Shown piece by piece: positions 8,646 to 16,745 of a stretch of DNA of 64,000 nt. The stretch covers positions 124,001-188,000 of the forward strand of contig JAFZXE010000019.1 in the NCBI GenBank assembly GCA_017616895.1, read 5' to 3'. Each line of letters starts with the position of its first letter. The stretch's first letter is position 1. The notes under the pieces are model-generated. The model saw nothing but the letters and a program-made list of their open reading frames with translations. It was not told where the DNA came from and made no database searches. Source of the stretch: Bacteroidales bacterium. GTDB lineage: Bacteria; Bacteroidota; Bacteroidia; Bacteroidales; P3. The translations under genes were made by a program, and so were the position numbers.

Positions 8646-10679
8646 ATGAACAGATTTTTTCTATACATAGCGCTTACGTTTTGTCTTGTCCCGCTGGCAG
8701 GCATGGGGCAGGACACGGTGAAGCGGCACGTGCTGCAGGAGATGCAGGTGAGCACGCAGGCGCCTCCGTCGGAGACCTACACCTCGACGCCGACGCAGGT
8801 GGTGACGGTGGAGAAGATGGAGCAGACGGGTGCGGTGCAGCTGAGCGACGCGGTGAAGCAGATGAACGGGGTGACGATAAAAGACTACGGCGGCGTGGGG
8901 GGCATAAAGACGATGTCGGCGAGAGGATTGGGAAGCCAGTTCAGCTCGCTGATTATAGACGGGGTGACGGTGAACGACTGCCAGAACGGCCAGATAGACC
9001 TGGGGCGCTACCTGCTGGGCAACAGCGCCTACGTGAGCTTCTCGAATGCTCAACACGACGCACCGCTGCAGTCGGCGAGGGCCTTCGCGGCGGGCAACGT
9101 GGTGATGATGGAGACGCAGACGCCGTCGTTCAAAGAGGGCCGCCCGTTCAACCTGAAGGTGGGCATGGAGGGGGGCTCGTTTCACCTCTACTCCCCTACC
9201 CTCTCGTGGGAGCAGCGCATCACAAAACGGCTGAGCTACTCGCTGTGGGGCAACTACATCACCTCTCGTGGCAACTACCCGTTTACGCTCTACTACACCA
9301 CCTCGCAGCAGGACAGCAGCTCGCGCGAACGCAGGGAAAACTCGAGCATGTGGATGGCGACGGCCGATGCAAACATTTTTTTTAATATCAGCTCGCGGCA
9401 CGAGTTGACGGCGAAAGTGCATTATATGCAGAGCCGCCACGAGCTGCCGGGACCGGTGATCCTCTACTACAAGAAAAACTCGGAGCACAGCGAGGACCGG
9501 CTGTTTTTCGCCCAGGCGAGATACCGCTACACGGGCGCGAAGGTGAAGGCGCAGGCGATAGTGAAATACCAGCTGACGGACGACCTGTATGAGGACACGG
9601 CGGCGGCGAGCCGCACGCTGAACACCTACCGCCAGCAGGAGGCCTACGCCAGCGGGACGGCGGTGTATAGCCCGGTGGAGGGCTTGAAGCTGAGCGTGGC
9701 GGAGGACGCGGCATACAACACGCTGGTGAGCAACCTGGCGAAGAACAACCACGTGATGCGGCTGAGCTCGCTGACGGTGGTGGCGGCGACATACGACAAC
9801 AGCTGGCTGTCGGTGTCGGCCAACGGCTTGGCGACGATAGCGGAGGAGATGGCAGTCAGCAGTCAGCAGTCATCAGTCAGCGGTCAGCGGTTCAGGCAAT
9901 CCTATCGGCGGATTTCGCCTTACGTGGGGCTTAACGTGAAGCCGTTCAGGAAGGTGGGGCTGCGGCTGAGATATTTTTTCAAGGAGAACTACCGCATACC
10001 GAACTTCAACGAGATGTACTACTACTCAATCACACGCGAGCTGAAGCCGGAGAAGGCGATGCAGCACAACGTGGGTGTGACCTATATCTTAAGATTACCC
10101 GAGAGCGATAGGCAGAAAAATGTAGACATCCGACTACAAATAGCCACCGACGCATACTACAACCGAGTGAGCGACAAGCTGATTGCGATACCTGTGCAGA
10201 ACATGTTCCTGTGGTCGATGATAAACCTCGGTAGGGTTGATATATGGGGCGTTGACCACAGGTTAGACTTTTCAATTCGGATAAAACGCATAACAATTAC
10301 AATTGGTCGTAGCTATGCTTACCAGCACGCCACCGACCGCACCGACCCCACGTCGAAGACCTACGGCCACCAGATACCCTACACACCGCGACACTCGGGC
10401 GGCGCCTCGCTCTACGTGGAGACGCCGTGGGTGGATTTCGGCTACACGGCGATGGCGGTGGGCAGCCGCTACTACCGCCAGCAGAACACCGACGACACAC
10501 GCCTGAAGCCCTACTGCGACCAGGGGCTGACGCTGGCGCACACCTTCGAATTCAAGAACGGAAGCAAGTTGAAACTGAAAGGACAGGTGCTGAACCTGTT
10601 CGACGTACAATACGAGATAGTGCGCAGCTACCCGATGATGGGAAGGAACTATCGACTGGGAGCGGTGTGGGAGCTGTGA
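8646..10679 (+). CDS. btuB: BtuB-like TonB-dependent outer-membrane cobalamin receptor
   Basis: Imports cobalamin across the outer membrane with energy from TonB. The ATG at 8646 begins MNRFFLYIALTFCLVPLAGMGQD, a signal peptide cleaved near residue 22; an upstream GTG at 8640 is in frame but less likely given the purine-rich GAGGAGGGG just before it. The plug domain spans about residues 45-150 (QLSDAVKQMNGVTIKDYGGVGGIKTMSARGLGSQ), followed by a 22-strand barrel ending in a typical aromatic-rich strand (NYRLGAVWEL). Length of 677 residues fits BtuB homologues. The riboswitch upstream and the BtuG-like gene downstream fix the substrate. A word repeat at 9851-9896 has been taken into the frame as AVSSQQSSVSGQ in a likely loop. 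Confidence 0.93.
   Translation: MNRFFLYIALTFCLVPLAGMGQDTVKRHVLQEMQVSTQAPPSETYTSTPTQVVTVEKMEQTGAVQLSDAVKQMNGVTIKDYGGVGGIKTMSARGLGSQFSSLIIDGVTVNDCQNGQIDLGRYLLGNSAYVSFSNAQHDAPLQSARAFAAGNVVMMETQTPSFKEGRPFNLKVGMEGGSFHLYSPTLSWEQRITKRLSYSLWGNYITSRGNYPFTLYYTTSQQDSSSRERRENSSMWMATADANIFFNISSRHELTAKVHYMQSRHELPGPVILYYKKNSEHSEDRLFFAQARYRYTGAKVKAQAIVKYQLTDDLYEDTAAASRTLNTYRQQEAYASGTAVYSPVEGLKLSVAEDAAYNTLVSNLAKNNHVMRLSSLTVVAATYDNSWLSVSANGLATIAEEMAVSSQQSSVSGQRFRQSYRRISPYVGLNVKPFRKVGLRLRYFFKENYRIPNFNEMYYYSITRELKPEKAMQHNVGVTYILRLPESDRQKNVDIRLQIATDAYYNRVSDKLIAIPVQNMFLWSMINLGRVDIWGVDHRLDFSIRIKRITITIGRSYAYQHATDRTDPTSKTYGHQIPYTPRHSGGASLYVETPWVDFGYTAMAVGSRYYRQQNTDDTRLKPYCDQGLTLAHTFEFKNGSKLKLKGQVLNLFDVQYEIVRSYPMMGRNYRLGAVWEL
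9851..9896 (+). repeat. Intragenic copy of the cagtcagcagt word repeat
   Basis: Copies of agtcagc/gtcagcg inside btuB, translated as AVSSQQSSVSGQRF. The same words fill intergenic DNA at 27,106, 58,446-58,532 and 59,549. Confidence 0.7.
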
Positions 10680-10782
10680 AGGTGTGAAGGTGTGAAGATG
10701 TGAAGGTGTAAAGGTGTGAAGATGTGAAGATGTGAAGGTGTGAAATTGTGAAGATGTGAAGGTGTGAAGATGTGAAGGTGTG
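10674..10782. repeat. Tandem word array (gtgaaggtgtgaagat)
   Basis: About thirteen 8-bp units of gtgaaggt/gtgaagat start at the btuB stop codon and run to the gtgcgtgcccgcacaggg word at 10,784-10,801. Further gttttaa and ggtcaca words fill the gap to btuG. Confidence 0.8.
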
Positions 10783-10908
10783 AGTGCGTGCCCGCACAGG
10801 GCGGATTATTAGTTTTAAGTTTTAAGTTTTAAGTTTCAGGTCACAGGTCACAGGTCACATCTTCACATATCAACATAAAACATATCAACATATCAACAAT
10901 CTAATCTT

Positions 10909-11979
10909 ATGAAACATATCGGATTTTACCTAACAACTGTTGTTTGTGTCGCTTTGGTGTTTGCGGGATGCAAAAAGCCGAACGAGGAGGAGGAGAACGC
11001 TGCGATGCCTGAACACGGCGCGATTGTGCTGAACGAAGGCGGATGGGGCAACAACGAAGCCGAGCTGAGCGTCATCGACTTCAGCGACATGAGCATCACC
11101 AACAGCTTCTTTGCAAAAATCAACGGACGCGGATTGGGCGACGTGGCGCAGGATGTGGTTGTTTATGGCGGCAAGGTGTATGTGGCGGTGTGGGGGTCGA
11201 ACACCGTAGAGGTGCTCGACCGCAAGAGCGGCAAAGCGACTCAGATAAAGATGGGCGACCGAGGGCCGAGATATATCGCCTGCGACGGGGCGAAGGTGTA
11301 TGTGAGCTGCTACTCGCCCTGCAGCGTGGTGAGGATAGACACCGCGTCGCTGCAGATTGAGGCCACCTGCCAGCTGAGCGGCTTGCAACCCGAAGGGCTG
11401 TGTGTGGCGGGTGACAACATATATGTGCTCAACACCTGGAAACAGGACGCATCGGGCACCCCGTTGTACGACTCGACGATGTCGGTGGTGAGCAAAAGCA
11501 GCTTCGCCGAGACACAGAAAATCACGGTGGGCATGAACCCACAGAAGATAAAAAAGCTCGACGACGGCCACTTGGCGGTGTCATATACGGGCGACTACGA
11601 CAACGTGCAGGGCGGTGTGGCCATAGTGGATTTGAGCGACATGAGCATACGGCGCATCGGCTCGGCCATATCGAACATGGACACCTACGGCGGCAAGATA
11701 TACTACTACGCCCACAACTACGGGCAGGCGTGGAACGGCCAGATACATGTGGTCGATGGCACGACGCTGCAGGAAAGCACCATCACGGTGTCGGAAACCA
11801 CCAGCTTCAGCGCACAGTACTATCCCTACGCCATAAACGTGAACCCGACCACAGGAGAAATATATATCGCCGGAGCCCAATACGGAGCTAACGGCGACAT
11901 ATACTGTTTCTCGCAGTCGGGCAGCTTGAAGTGGAAACTCGAAGCCGGCCCCCTACCCTCGAAGATTGTAGAGCTGTAG
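10909..11979 (+). CDS. btuG: BtuG-like surface-exposed cobalamin-binding lipoprotein (YncE/DUF5074 beta-propeller)
   Basis: Predicted surface lipoprotein that captures cobalamin and hands it to BtuB; this role is known for BtuG of gut Bacteroides and is inferred here. The 356-residue product has a lipobox VFAGC with Cys21, followed by KKPNEEEEN, an acidic stretch like the Bacteroidota surface-export signal. The mature part shows seven-bladed propeller repeats of about 45 residues (GKVYVAVWGSNTVEVLDRKS, AKVYVSCYSPCSVVRID, DNIYVLNT, HLAVSYTGD, GKIYYYAHN, GEIYIAGAQYG). It follows btuB in the same orientation, 229 bp apart, and is probably on the riboswitch-controlled transcript, although the gap is filled by word repeats and may hold its own promoter. 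Confidence 0.85.
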   Translation: MKHIGFYLTTVVCVALVFAGCKKPNEEEENAAMPEHGAIVLNEGGWGNNEAELSVIDFSDMSITNSFFAKINGRGLGDVAQDVVVYGGKVYVAVWGSNTVEVLDRKSGKATQIKMGDRGPRYIACDGAKVYVSCYSPCSVVRIDTASLQIEATCQLSGLQPEGLCVAGDNIYVLNTWKQDASGTPLYDSTMSVVSKSSFAETQKITVGMNPQKIKKLDDGHLAVSYTGDYDNVQGGVAIVDLSDMSIRRIGSAISNMDTYGGKIYYYAHNYGQAWNGQIHVVDGTTLQESTITVSETTSFSAQYYPYAINVNPTTGEIYIAGAQYGANGDIYCFSQSGSLKWKLEAGPLPSKIVEL

Positions 11980-11984
11980 GGCGA

Positions 11985-12830
11985 CTAACGCTGGTGGCGT
12001 TTGATATAGTTGAGCAGCTCGCTTTTGTTTGAGCTGAAGGTGAAGACCGAAACGATCTGGGGATAGTTCTCGGGGTCGGCGACATAATCGTAGGCGAACT
12101 TGGCGAAGTCGAGCTTGTTGTCCTCGAAGGTGAAGGTGGCAAGCATACGTTTGATGTCAGCTGTGGTGAAGAGTTTGGATACCACCATAGCTTGTGCGAG
12201 CTCGGAGCGGTTGTTGTCGAACGACTCCGATTTCAGCTGGCTGACCAGTTGAGCCACCTCGCCCGGGGTTGCCACCGGGATGGCCTCGACGGCGACGGCA
12301 GTGGGGTCGATAACTTCGACGGGATGGGGCATAAGGCTGTTGATGGCATCGCGCCAGCCGTCGCGGTAACCCTCCTGATAGCCTTCGCGGAAGCCACCCG
12401 TGCGACCAGTGGGAGGCACGATGGTCGAAGGCGGCTGATAGTTGCGTCCGGTGCCGGGAACGAAGGTGGACATATTGGCCGGCTCGACCACAAGTTCGGT
12501 GCCGTGGGTGGAAGCGCGCCATACGACCAGATATTCCTCTTCGGGCGCCTGCAGATCGACGGTGGTACGTACGGTTGCGTGAGCAGGCTTGGTGAGTTCG
12601 ACGGTGAGGTTGTGACGTCCGCGGGTGAGGCCGCTGAAAGTATAGGCGTTGACGGGGCCTCCAACCTGACGGTTGCCATCGACGGTGACGATGAAACGCT
12701 CGCCGCCGCGCGACCGGACCTTCAGATCGACATTGTAGCGCGAGGGTGAATTCGGATGGTGCGTTCCGGGTTGAGCCACAAGCGTTGCGGCGAAGAGCAC
12801 CAGGGTAAGCAAAAGAGCTGTCTTTTTCAT
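11985..12830 (-). CDS. Secreted DUF4476 domain protein
   Basis: Exported protein of unknown function. It has a signal peptide MKKTALLLTLVLFAATLVAQ. Residues 30-115 form a beta-rich region with RFIVTVDGNRQVGG and TRGRHNLTVEL, a PEGA-like or stalk domain. A G/R/Y-rich linker GGFREGYQEGYRDGWRD lies near residue 150. The C-terminal 95 residues form the DUF4476 domain: LVSQLKSESFDNNRSELAQ, FTTADIKRMLATFTFEDNKLDFAKFAYDYV and FSSNKSELLNYI, a pattern of three similar helical units. It converges with btuG, with only 5 bp between the stop codons. A TACTTTTG box at 12864-12871 gives a leader of about 25 nt. Confidence 0.85.
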   Translation of the reverse strand: MKKTALLLTLVLFAATLVAQPGTHHPNSPSRYNVDLKVRSRGGERFIVTVDGNRQVGGPVNAYTFSGLTRGRHNLTVELTKPAHATVRTTVDLQAPEEEYLVVWRASTHGTELVVEPANMSTFVPGTGRNYQPPSTIVPPTGRTGGFREGYQEGYRDGWRDAINSLMPHPVEVIDPTAVAVEAIPVATPGEVAQLVSQLKSESFDNNRSELAQAMVVSKLFTTADIKRMLATFTFEDNKLDFAKFAYDYVADPENYPQIVSVFTFSSNKSELLNYIKRHQR

Positions 12831-12863
12831 ATCGATAGATTATTTTCTTGGTTTACGACAATG

Positions 12864-12871
12864 CAAAAGTA
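12864..12871 (-). promoter_or_regulatory. Bacteroidota -7 box for the DUF4476 gene
   Basis: TACTTTTG on the minus strand, 34 bases before the start codon. Confidence 0.6.
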
Positions 12872-13002
12872 CAACTTTAAACAGAGGTTTTACCTTTCGC
12901 GGCACATATTTTTCCAAGAAAAAACCGACGATGTATATCTCGCAAGCGAGACGTGCATCATTCATTTATCGTAGGCAAAAATCCCGAAAGACGCTGATAT
13001 AA

Positions 13003-13569
13003 CTATTTTGAAGGAGTCCATTCAGGTTCGAACTTCACCCTAGCGCCTATAATACCTCCAGCCGTGCTCGTCACCCATTCGACAACATAGAAGCGCGCGT
13101 AGCGCTCAAGGCCCGCATCCATAGTGTAGTAAGGCCTTTGGTTTTCACTGCCCCTATATCTGATGACGTAGCCACAACCAGGTTTAACCGCCAAACGAGC
13201 CGACCAGCCACTGGTAGGAATCGTTTCGACATAGCCAAGGCCGTCAACGCTCCCCACATTGGCGATAAACTTTTCCTTCATCTCATCGCCCTGACCACCG
13301 TCATATCGGAGAAAGAAGTTGTTTGAACCATCAATATCCAAACCGACTTCCAACGGACCCTCGGTCGGGCCATCCCCATAAGTATATGTATAAGTATATC
13401 GACCCAGTGAGATGGTGGCGAAACTCCAACGATCATCGTTGCGGACATTCGCCTCGATGGTTCCAGCCGGATCTTCTTTCTTTCCGCCATCATTCTTGTC
13501 ACATGAAACAAAAAGTGGAAACATGACTGCAACCATCACTGCCAACCTAAAGCATACATTCTTTTTCAT
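13003..13569 (-). CDS. Lipoprotein of unknown function
   Basis: The 188-residue product begins MKKNVCFRLAVMVAVMFPLFVSCDKND, a lipoprotein signal with lipobox FVSC, followed by NDGGKKED, which resembles a surface-export signal. The frame is open 31 codons further upstream, but that stretch is AT-rich and lacks a signal sequence, so ATG at 13569 is preferred. The mature part is beta-rich, with YTYTYTYGDG, GLDIDGSNNFFLRYDGG, CGYVIRYRG and YARFYVVEWV ending in GARVKFEPEW. It may belong to a Bacteroidales lipoprotein family such as DUF5036, but I cannot confirm that. It stands alone, with AT-rich DNA on both sides. Confidence 0.75.
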   Translation of the reverse strand: MKKNVCFRLAVMVAVMFPLFVSCDKNDGGKKEDPAGTIEANVRNDDRWSFATISLGRYTYTYTYGDGPTEGPLEVGLDIDGSNNFFLRYDGGQGDEMKEKFIANVGSVDGLGYVETIPTSGWSARLAVKPGCGYVIRYRGSENQRPYYTMDAGLERYARFYVVEWVTSTAGGIIGARVKFEPEWTPSK

Positions 13570-14039
13570 AATGTTTGTTTTTAATTTTAATACCATAGAA
13601 ATTGTAGATATAAACGTAATTATTTTGTTTTTAGTACATCTCATTTTTTGTGTATCAACCATTTTGCCTTGTGTTGCACTTCTAACTTGAAATTAGAAGC
13701 TGTATAAATTTAATTCAATGTTTTTCTCAAAGTACCTGAACGGCATATTTTTCACCTTTTTTCAGTTACAATGCACCCACATTGCGCCTTCAAAAAGACG
13801 AAAAATCTGCTCGCCCATGTCCATAACAAAATCCATCAATCAAATTTATACAGCTTCTTATAATTGGACAGACACCTTTTTGACACAAGCAAAATATTTT
13901 CGCAAAAAGCAGTGACATCGACAAAAGAAGCACCCTAACCGAGTAAATAATGCTTCTGTCCATACAGTCATACAACACAGATAAAAAGCACCTTATGTTC
14001 TGAAATAAAAAAATATTTTGTCATTATAAATAATTGTAG
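13570..14039. other. Intergenic stretch without a convincing gene
   Basis: AT-rich, with only short frames lacking signals. It contains the MITE-like inverted repeats listed next and ends in the tRNA-Phe promoter. Confidence 0.6.
13695..13858. repeat. 164-bp segment bounded by inverted repeats (MITE-like)
   Basis: AGAAGCTGTATAAATTT at 13695 is the reverse complement of AAATTTATACAGCTTCT ending at 13858; a few more bases match imperfectly. A third single arm, AATTTATACAGTTTCT, lies at 56631-56646. No transposase is encoded inside. Confidence 0.5.
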
Positions 14040-14047
14040 TATCTTTG
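14040..14047 (+). promoter_or_regulatory. Bacteroidota -7 box for tRNA-Phe
   Basis: TATCTTTG lies 30 bases before the mature tRNA, with ATTTTGTCATT at about -33 matching the upstream element. Confidence 0.7.
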
Positions 14048-14077
14048 CAAACCGAAATCATCGGAAAGATGCTCGAT

Positions 14078-14150
14078 GGCGTCGTAGCTCAGTAGGTAGA
14101 GCAGCGGACTGAAAATCCGTGTGTCACTGGTTCAATTCCAGTCGATGCCA
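14078..14150 (+). tRNA. tRNA-Phe(GAA)
   Basis: 73-nt cloverleaf: acceptor GGCGTCG pairs with CGATGCC (one G-U), D-arm GCTCAGTAGGTAGAGC, anticodon stem-loop CGGACTGAAAATCCG with GAA, T-arm ACTGGTTCAATTCCAGT, discriminator A. CCA is not encoded. Confidence 0.97.
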
Positions 14151-14154
14151 CAAG

Positions 14155-14187
14155 AAGGGAAGTACGAAAAGGGTGCTTCCCTTTTTT
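14155..14187 (+). terminator. Intrinsic terminator of tRNA-Phe
   Basis: Stem AAGGGAAG/CTTCCCTT followed by a T run, 5 nt after the tRNA and 20 nt before yqeY. Some read-through into yqeY is possible. Confidence 0.75.
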
Positions 14188-14207
14188 GCAATCAAAAAAT
14201 ACGCACT

Positions 14208-14645
14208 ATGTTAGAAGAGAAAATCAACGCCGACATCAAACAGGCGATGCTGAACAAAGAGAAAGACGTGCTGGAATCGCTGCGCGCCATCAAAGCCGCC
14301 CTACTGCTGCTCAAAACCGGCAAGGGCGAAGTGAACGAAGCGGCCGAACTGGCCACATTGCAGAAGCTGGTGAAACAGCGCAAAGAGGCAGCCGACATCT
14401 TCAACCAGCAGAACCGCAACGACCTAGCCGAAGCCGAACTGTTCCAGGCTTCGATTATAGAGCGCTACCTGCCGAAGCAGCTCTCGAGAGAAGAGATTGA
14501 GGCGGCGGTGAGAGCCATAGTCAGCGAAGTTGGCGCCACCAGCGCGAAAGACATGGGCAAGGTGATGGGCGCCGCCTCGAAGAAATTTGCCGGCACCGCC
14601 GACAACAAAGTGGTCGCCGAGATTGTGAAGTCAATACTTGGCTAG
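14208..14645 (+). CDS. GatB/YqeY domain protein
   Basis: A stand-alone YqeY-type protein of 145 residues, related to the tRNA-binding C-terminal domain of the GatB amidotransferase subunit; its cellular role is not settled. The start MLEEKINADIKQAMLNKEK is followed by the family pattern LRAIKAALLLLKT, LQKLVKQRKEAADIFNQQNRNDLAEAE, IIERYLPKQLSREEIEAAVRAIV and DMGKVMGAASKKFAGTADNKVVAEIVK. The predicted fold is all helical. The frame is open upstream to 14121, but that part runs through the tRNA-Phe gene and its terminator, so ATG at 14208 is chosen. The gene lies directly downstream of tRNA-Phe, fitting a role in tRNA metabolism. Confidence 0.92.
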   Translation: MLEEKINADIKQAMLNKEKDVLESLRAIKAALLLLKTGKGEVNEAAELATLQKLVKQRKEAADIFNQQNRNDLAEAELFQASIIERYLPKQLSREEIEAAVRAIVSEVGATSAKDMGKVMGAASKKFAGTADNKVVAEIVKSILG

Positions 14646-14733
14646 GGGTTGAAGGGTTTAAAAGGTTCAAAAGGTTTTAGGCTTCTGGTCACAGATCACT
14701 GGTCACTATTGTCAATTCACAACTTCACAAATC
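14646..14733. repeat. Composite word-repeat block
   Basis: Contains ggtttaaaaggttcaaaagg, then ctggtcacagatcactggtc, then attgtcaattcacaacttca. The same three words occur in the same order at 54,930-55,010. Confidence 0.7.
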
Positions 14734-14736
14734 ACC

Positions 14737-15126
14737 ATGCACACACTACCAATTCAAATACGGTTCAACGACGTCGATCAGATGGGGCATGTGAACAACG
14801 CCGTCATCATGGAGTATTTCGACTTGGGCAAATCTAAGTTCTTCACCGAAGCCGGAATTCCTCCCGAACATGGCGACTTCACGGTGATGATTGTCCACTT
14901 CGAGGTCGATTTCACCTCGCAGATACACTATCACGACAACATAGCCGTCACGACTGCGGTGAAACGTATCGGCAACAAAAGCATCGCCGTCGAGCAACAT
15001 ATCATCAACCAGGACACCGGCGTTGACTGCGCCGTGTGCCGCACGGTGATGTCGGGATACGACCGTCGCACACATGCGAGCGCCGCAATCCCGGAAAACC
15101 TGAAGGAAATATTACTCAACAAATAA
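14737..15126 (+). CDS. Acyl-CoA thioesterase of the 4HBT hotdog family (YbgC/FadM-like)
   Basis: Predicted to hydrolyse acyl-CoA thioesters in the cytoplasm. The 129-residue single-domain protein has the 4HBT signature IRFNDVDQMGHVNNAVIMEYFDLG, with the catalytic Asp in D-x-D-QMGHVNN. It ends with the beta-sheet core IVHFEVDFTSQIHYHDNIAVTTAVKRIGNKSIAVEQHI and a region GVDCAVCRTVMSGYD typical of the last strand. Length and order match YbgC/FadM proteins. The natural substrate cannot be told from the sequence. It is 10 bp upstream of the next lipoprotein gene in the same orientation; the functions look unrelated. Confidence 0.9.
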   Translation: MHTLPIQIRFNDVDQMGHVNNAVIMEYFDLGKSKFFTEAGIPPEHGDFTVMIVHFEVDFTSQIHYHDNIAVTTAVKRIGNKSIAVEQHIINQDTGVDCAVCRTVMSGYDRRTHASAAIPENLKEILLNK

Positions 15127-15136
15127 AAACACAATT

Positions 15137-16009
15137 ATGAAAACATTAAGACTTATTGCAGCAGCAGCCATAGTGGTGCTCATGTGCTCGTGTAAAGGCG
15201 ACGAGTTGGCCGGATTGAACGACGACGGAAGCCTCTGCGGCGTGTTCTCGGTGAGCGACTCGACCACGGTGGTATTCTCACGCGGAAACCTCCAGTATCA
15301 ACCCTCGTCGGCCACATGGCGTTTTGCTGAGAGCCAGCGCGAGACACTCGGACGCGACAACGAGAGCATCAGCGAGTCATATACCGGCTGGATAGACCTC
15401 TTCGCATGGGGCACCAGCGGTTGGAACTCGGGCGCAGACGCCTACATGCCCTACAGCACCGCCACGAAAGACAGCATGTATTGGCCAGGTGGCGACTCGG
15501 CTGCCAACATGAGCGGGGTTTATGCCAACGCCGACTGGGGACAATTCAACGCCATCGAGAACGGCGGAAACACCCCGGGACAGTGGAGGACTCTCACGAA
15601 AGACGAATGGACATATCTCGTCAACCTGCGTCAGGGTGCCGCCCAGAAGATGGGATTGGGCAAGGTAGATAACGTGGAAGGACTCATACTGCTGCCCGAC
15701 GCATGGACGTCGCCCGACGGTGTGGAGTTCACCGCAGGCTTCGACAAAGGGTACAAGACCAACCGCTACACCGCAGCCAAATGGAGCAAGATGCAAGCCG
15801 CCGGCGCCGTATTCCTGCCAGCCGCCGGATACCGCGAAGAATACTCGGTGTTCACCAAGTTCAAAGACGAGTACGGCTGCGGATTCTACTGGTCATCTAC
15901 AACGCTCAGCAAACCCAACTGCAACATACTCTTCTTCGGCAACGAAGCCGTCAACCCGAAAAACTTCAGCAAACGGCACTTCGGCCTTGCGGTAAGACTG
16001 GTGAAATAA
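15137..16009 (+). CDS. Lipoprotein with a C-terminal FISUMP-like (lectin-like) domain
   Basis: The 290-residue product has lipobox VLMCSC (Cys near residue 19) followed by KGDELAGLNDDG. The mature protein resembles the Bacteroidota and Fibrobacter paralogous domain (Fib_succ_major/FISUMP), which has a C-type-lectin-like fold: SRGNLQYQPSSATWRFAE, DLFAWGTSGWNSGADAY, WRTLTKDEWTYLVNLR, LILLPDAWTSPDGVEFT, AAGAVFLPAAGYRE and the closing YGCGFYWSSTTLS...HFGLAVRLVK. Such proteins sit on the cell surface, and many are thought to bind glycans or proteins; no ligand is known here. A strong bidirectional terminator follows. Confidence 0.8.
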   Translation: MKTLRLIAAAAIVVLMCSCKGDELAGLNDDGSLCGVFSVSDSTTVVFSRGNLQYQPSSATWRFAESQRETLGRDNESISESYTGWIDLFAWGTSGWNSGADAYMPYSTATKDSMYWPGGDSAANMSGVYANADWGQFNAIENGGNTPGQWRTLTKDEWTYLVNLRQGAAQKMGLGKVDNVEGLILLPDAWTSPDGVEFTAGFDKGYKTNRYTAAKWSKMQAAGAVFLPAAGYREEYSVFTKFKDEYGCGFYWSSTTLSKPNCNILFFGNEAVNPKNFSKRHFGLAVRLVK

Positions 16010-16051
16010 ACATACTAAGAACGGAACGCTCAACATGCGTCCATAAAAATT

Positions 16052-16086
16052 GAGAGGGCCGCGTCAAACGTGGCCCTCTCCTATTT
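16052..16086. terminator. Bidirectional intrinsic terminator
   Basis: Stem GAGAGGGCC(G)CG/CGTGGCCCTCTC with a short loop and TATTTTT after it on the plus strand; the minus side has ATTTTTA. It separates the convergent genes ending at 16009 and 16088. Confidence 0.85.
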
Positions 16087-16087
16087 T

Positions 16088-16720
16088 TCATTCCTCTGTG
16101 TTTTTAGGAAGTTTCTTTATCGGCATTGCCTCTCGCTTAAGAGGTTTGGGGGCCTTCGAAAGCGACTTGTTTATGTTATCGACTTTCCTCTTCGAGATTT
16201 TCTTTGCGGCATCCAGGTCACGGTTCTGATTTTTCAAATCGTACTTGACCTCTTTTGCGGGTTTCTCGCCTGACGCCTCCATCAGGCCGTCCAACTCCAA
16301 CTCCAACATTTTCTTACCAATCCCGCCCGTCGGCACCGAAGGGTTGGTGCAAGGGTCGCAGTTGATTTTTGCCAACAAACCGACACATTGCATTTTGCTG
16401 ATAGAACCCGATGTCAGTTGGGGTGTCCAAACTTCTGCGACATCGACCACCTTCTTGTAGCGCTCGCCCGTCTCAATGTTCGTCCCGGTCACGGTGACAC
16501 TTACGGAGTCGTGAGAAACCTTCGAGATCTGTATGTATTTCGCTGCGGGAGTCTCGCAACAACCACAGTATTCAATCATAGCATTATGCTGACGCAGTAT
16601 CTTAGCGACCTTCGAAGCCTGTTCGGCTGTCAGCGCCGACGCCCCGCTATCCGACTTCTGCGCATTGCAGAGCAGCATCGGAAGCACAAAGGCGGCCAAT
16701 AATATCAAATGTTTTTTCAT
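16088..16720 (-). CDS. Secreted protein of unknown function with Cys motifs
   Basis: Not assigned to a family. The 210-residue product has a signal peptide MKKHLILLAAFVLPMLLCNAQ. Residues 30-135 are beta-rich and hold a YCGCCETPAAKYI motif and a second Cys group KINCDPCTNPS, which could form disulfides or bind metal. The last 70 residues are strongly basic and probably disordered or helical (AAKKISKRKVDNINKSLSKAPKPLKREAMPIKKLPKN). The next minus-strand gene upstream (16746-17762) is 25 bp away, also secreted, so the two are probably cotranscribed. Confidence 0.75.
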   Translation of the reverse strand: MKKHLILLAAFVLPMLLCNAQKSDSGASALTAEQASKVAKILRQHNAMIEYCGCCETPAAKYIQISKVSHDSVSVTVTGTNIETGERYKKVVDVAEVWTPQLTSGSISKMQCVGLLAKINCDPCTNPSVPTGGIGKKMLELELDGLMEASGEKPAKEVKYDLKNQNRDLDAAKKISKRKVDNINKSLSKAPKPLKREAMPIKKLPKNTEE

Positions 16721-16745
16721 GTCTTACACTTTGGTCGATTAATAC

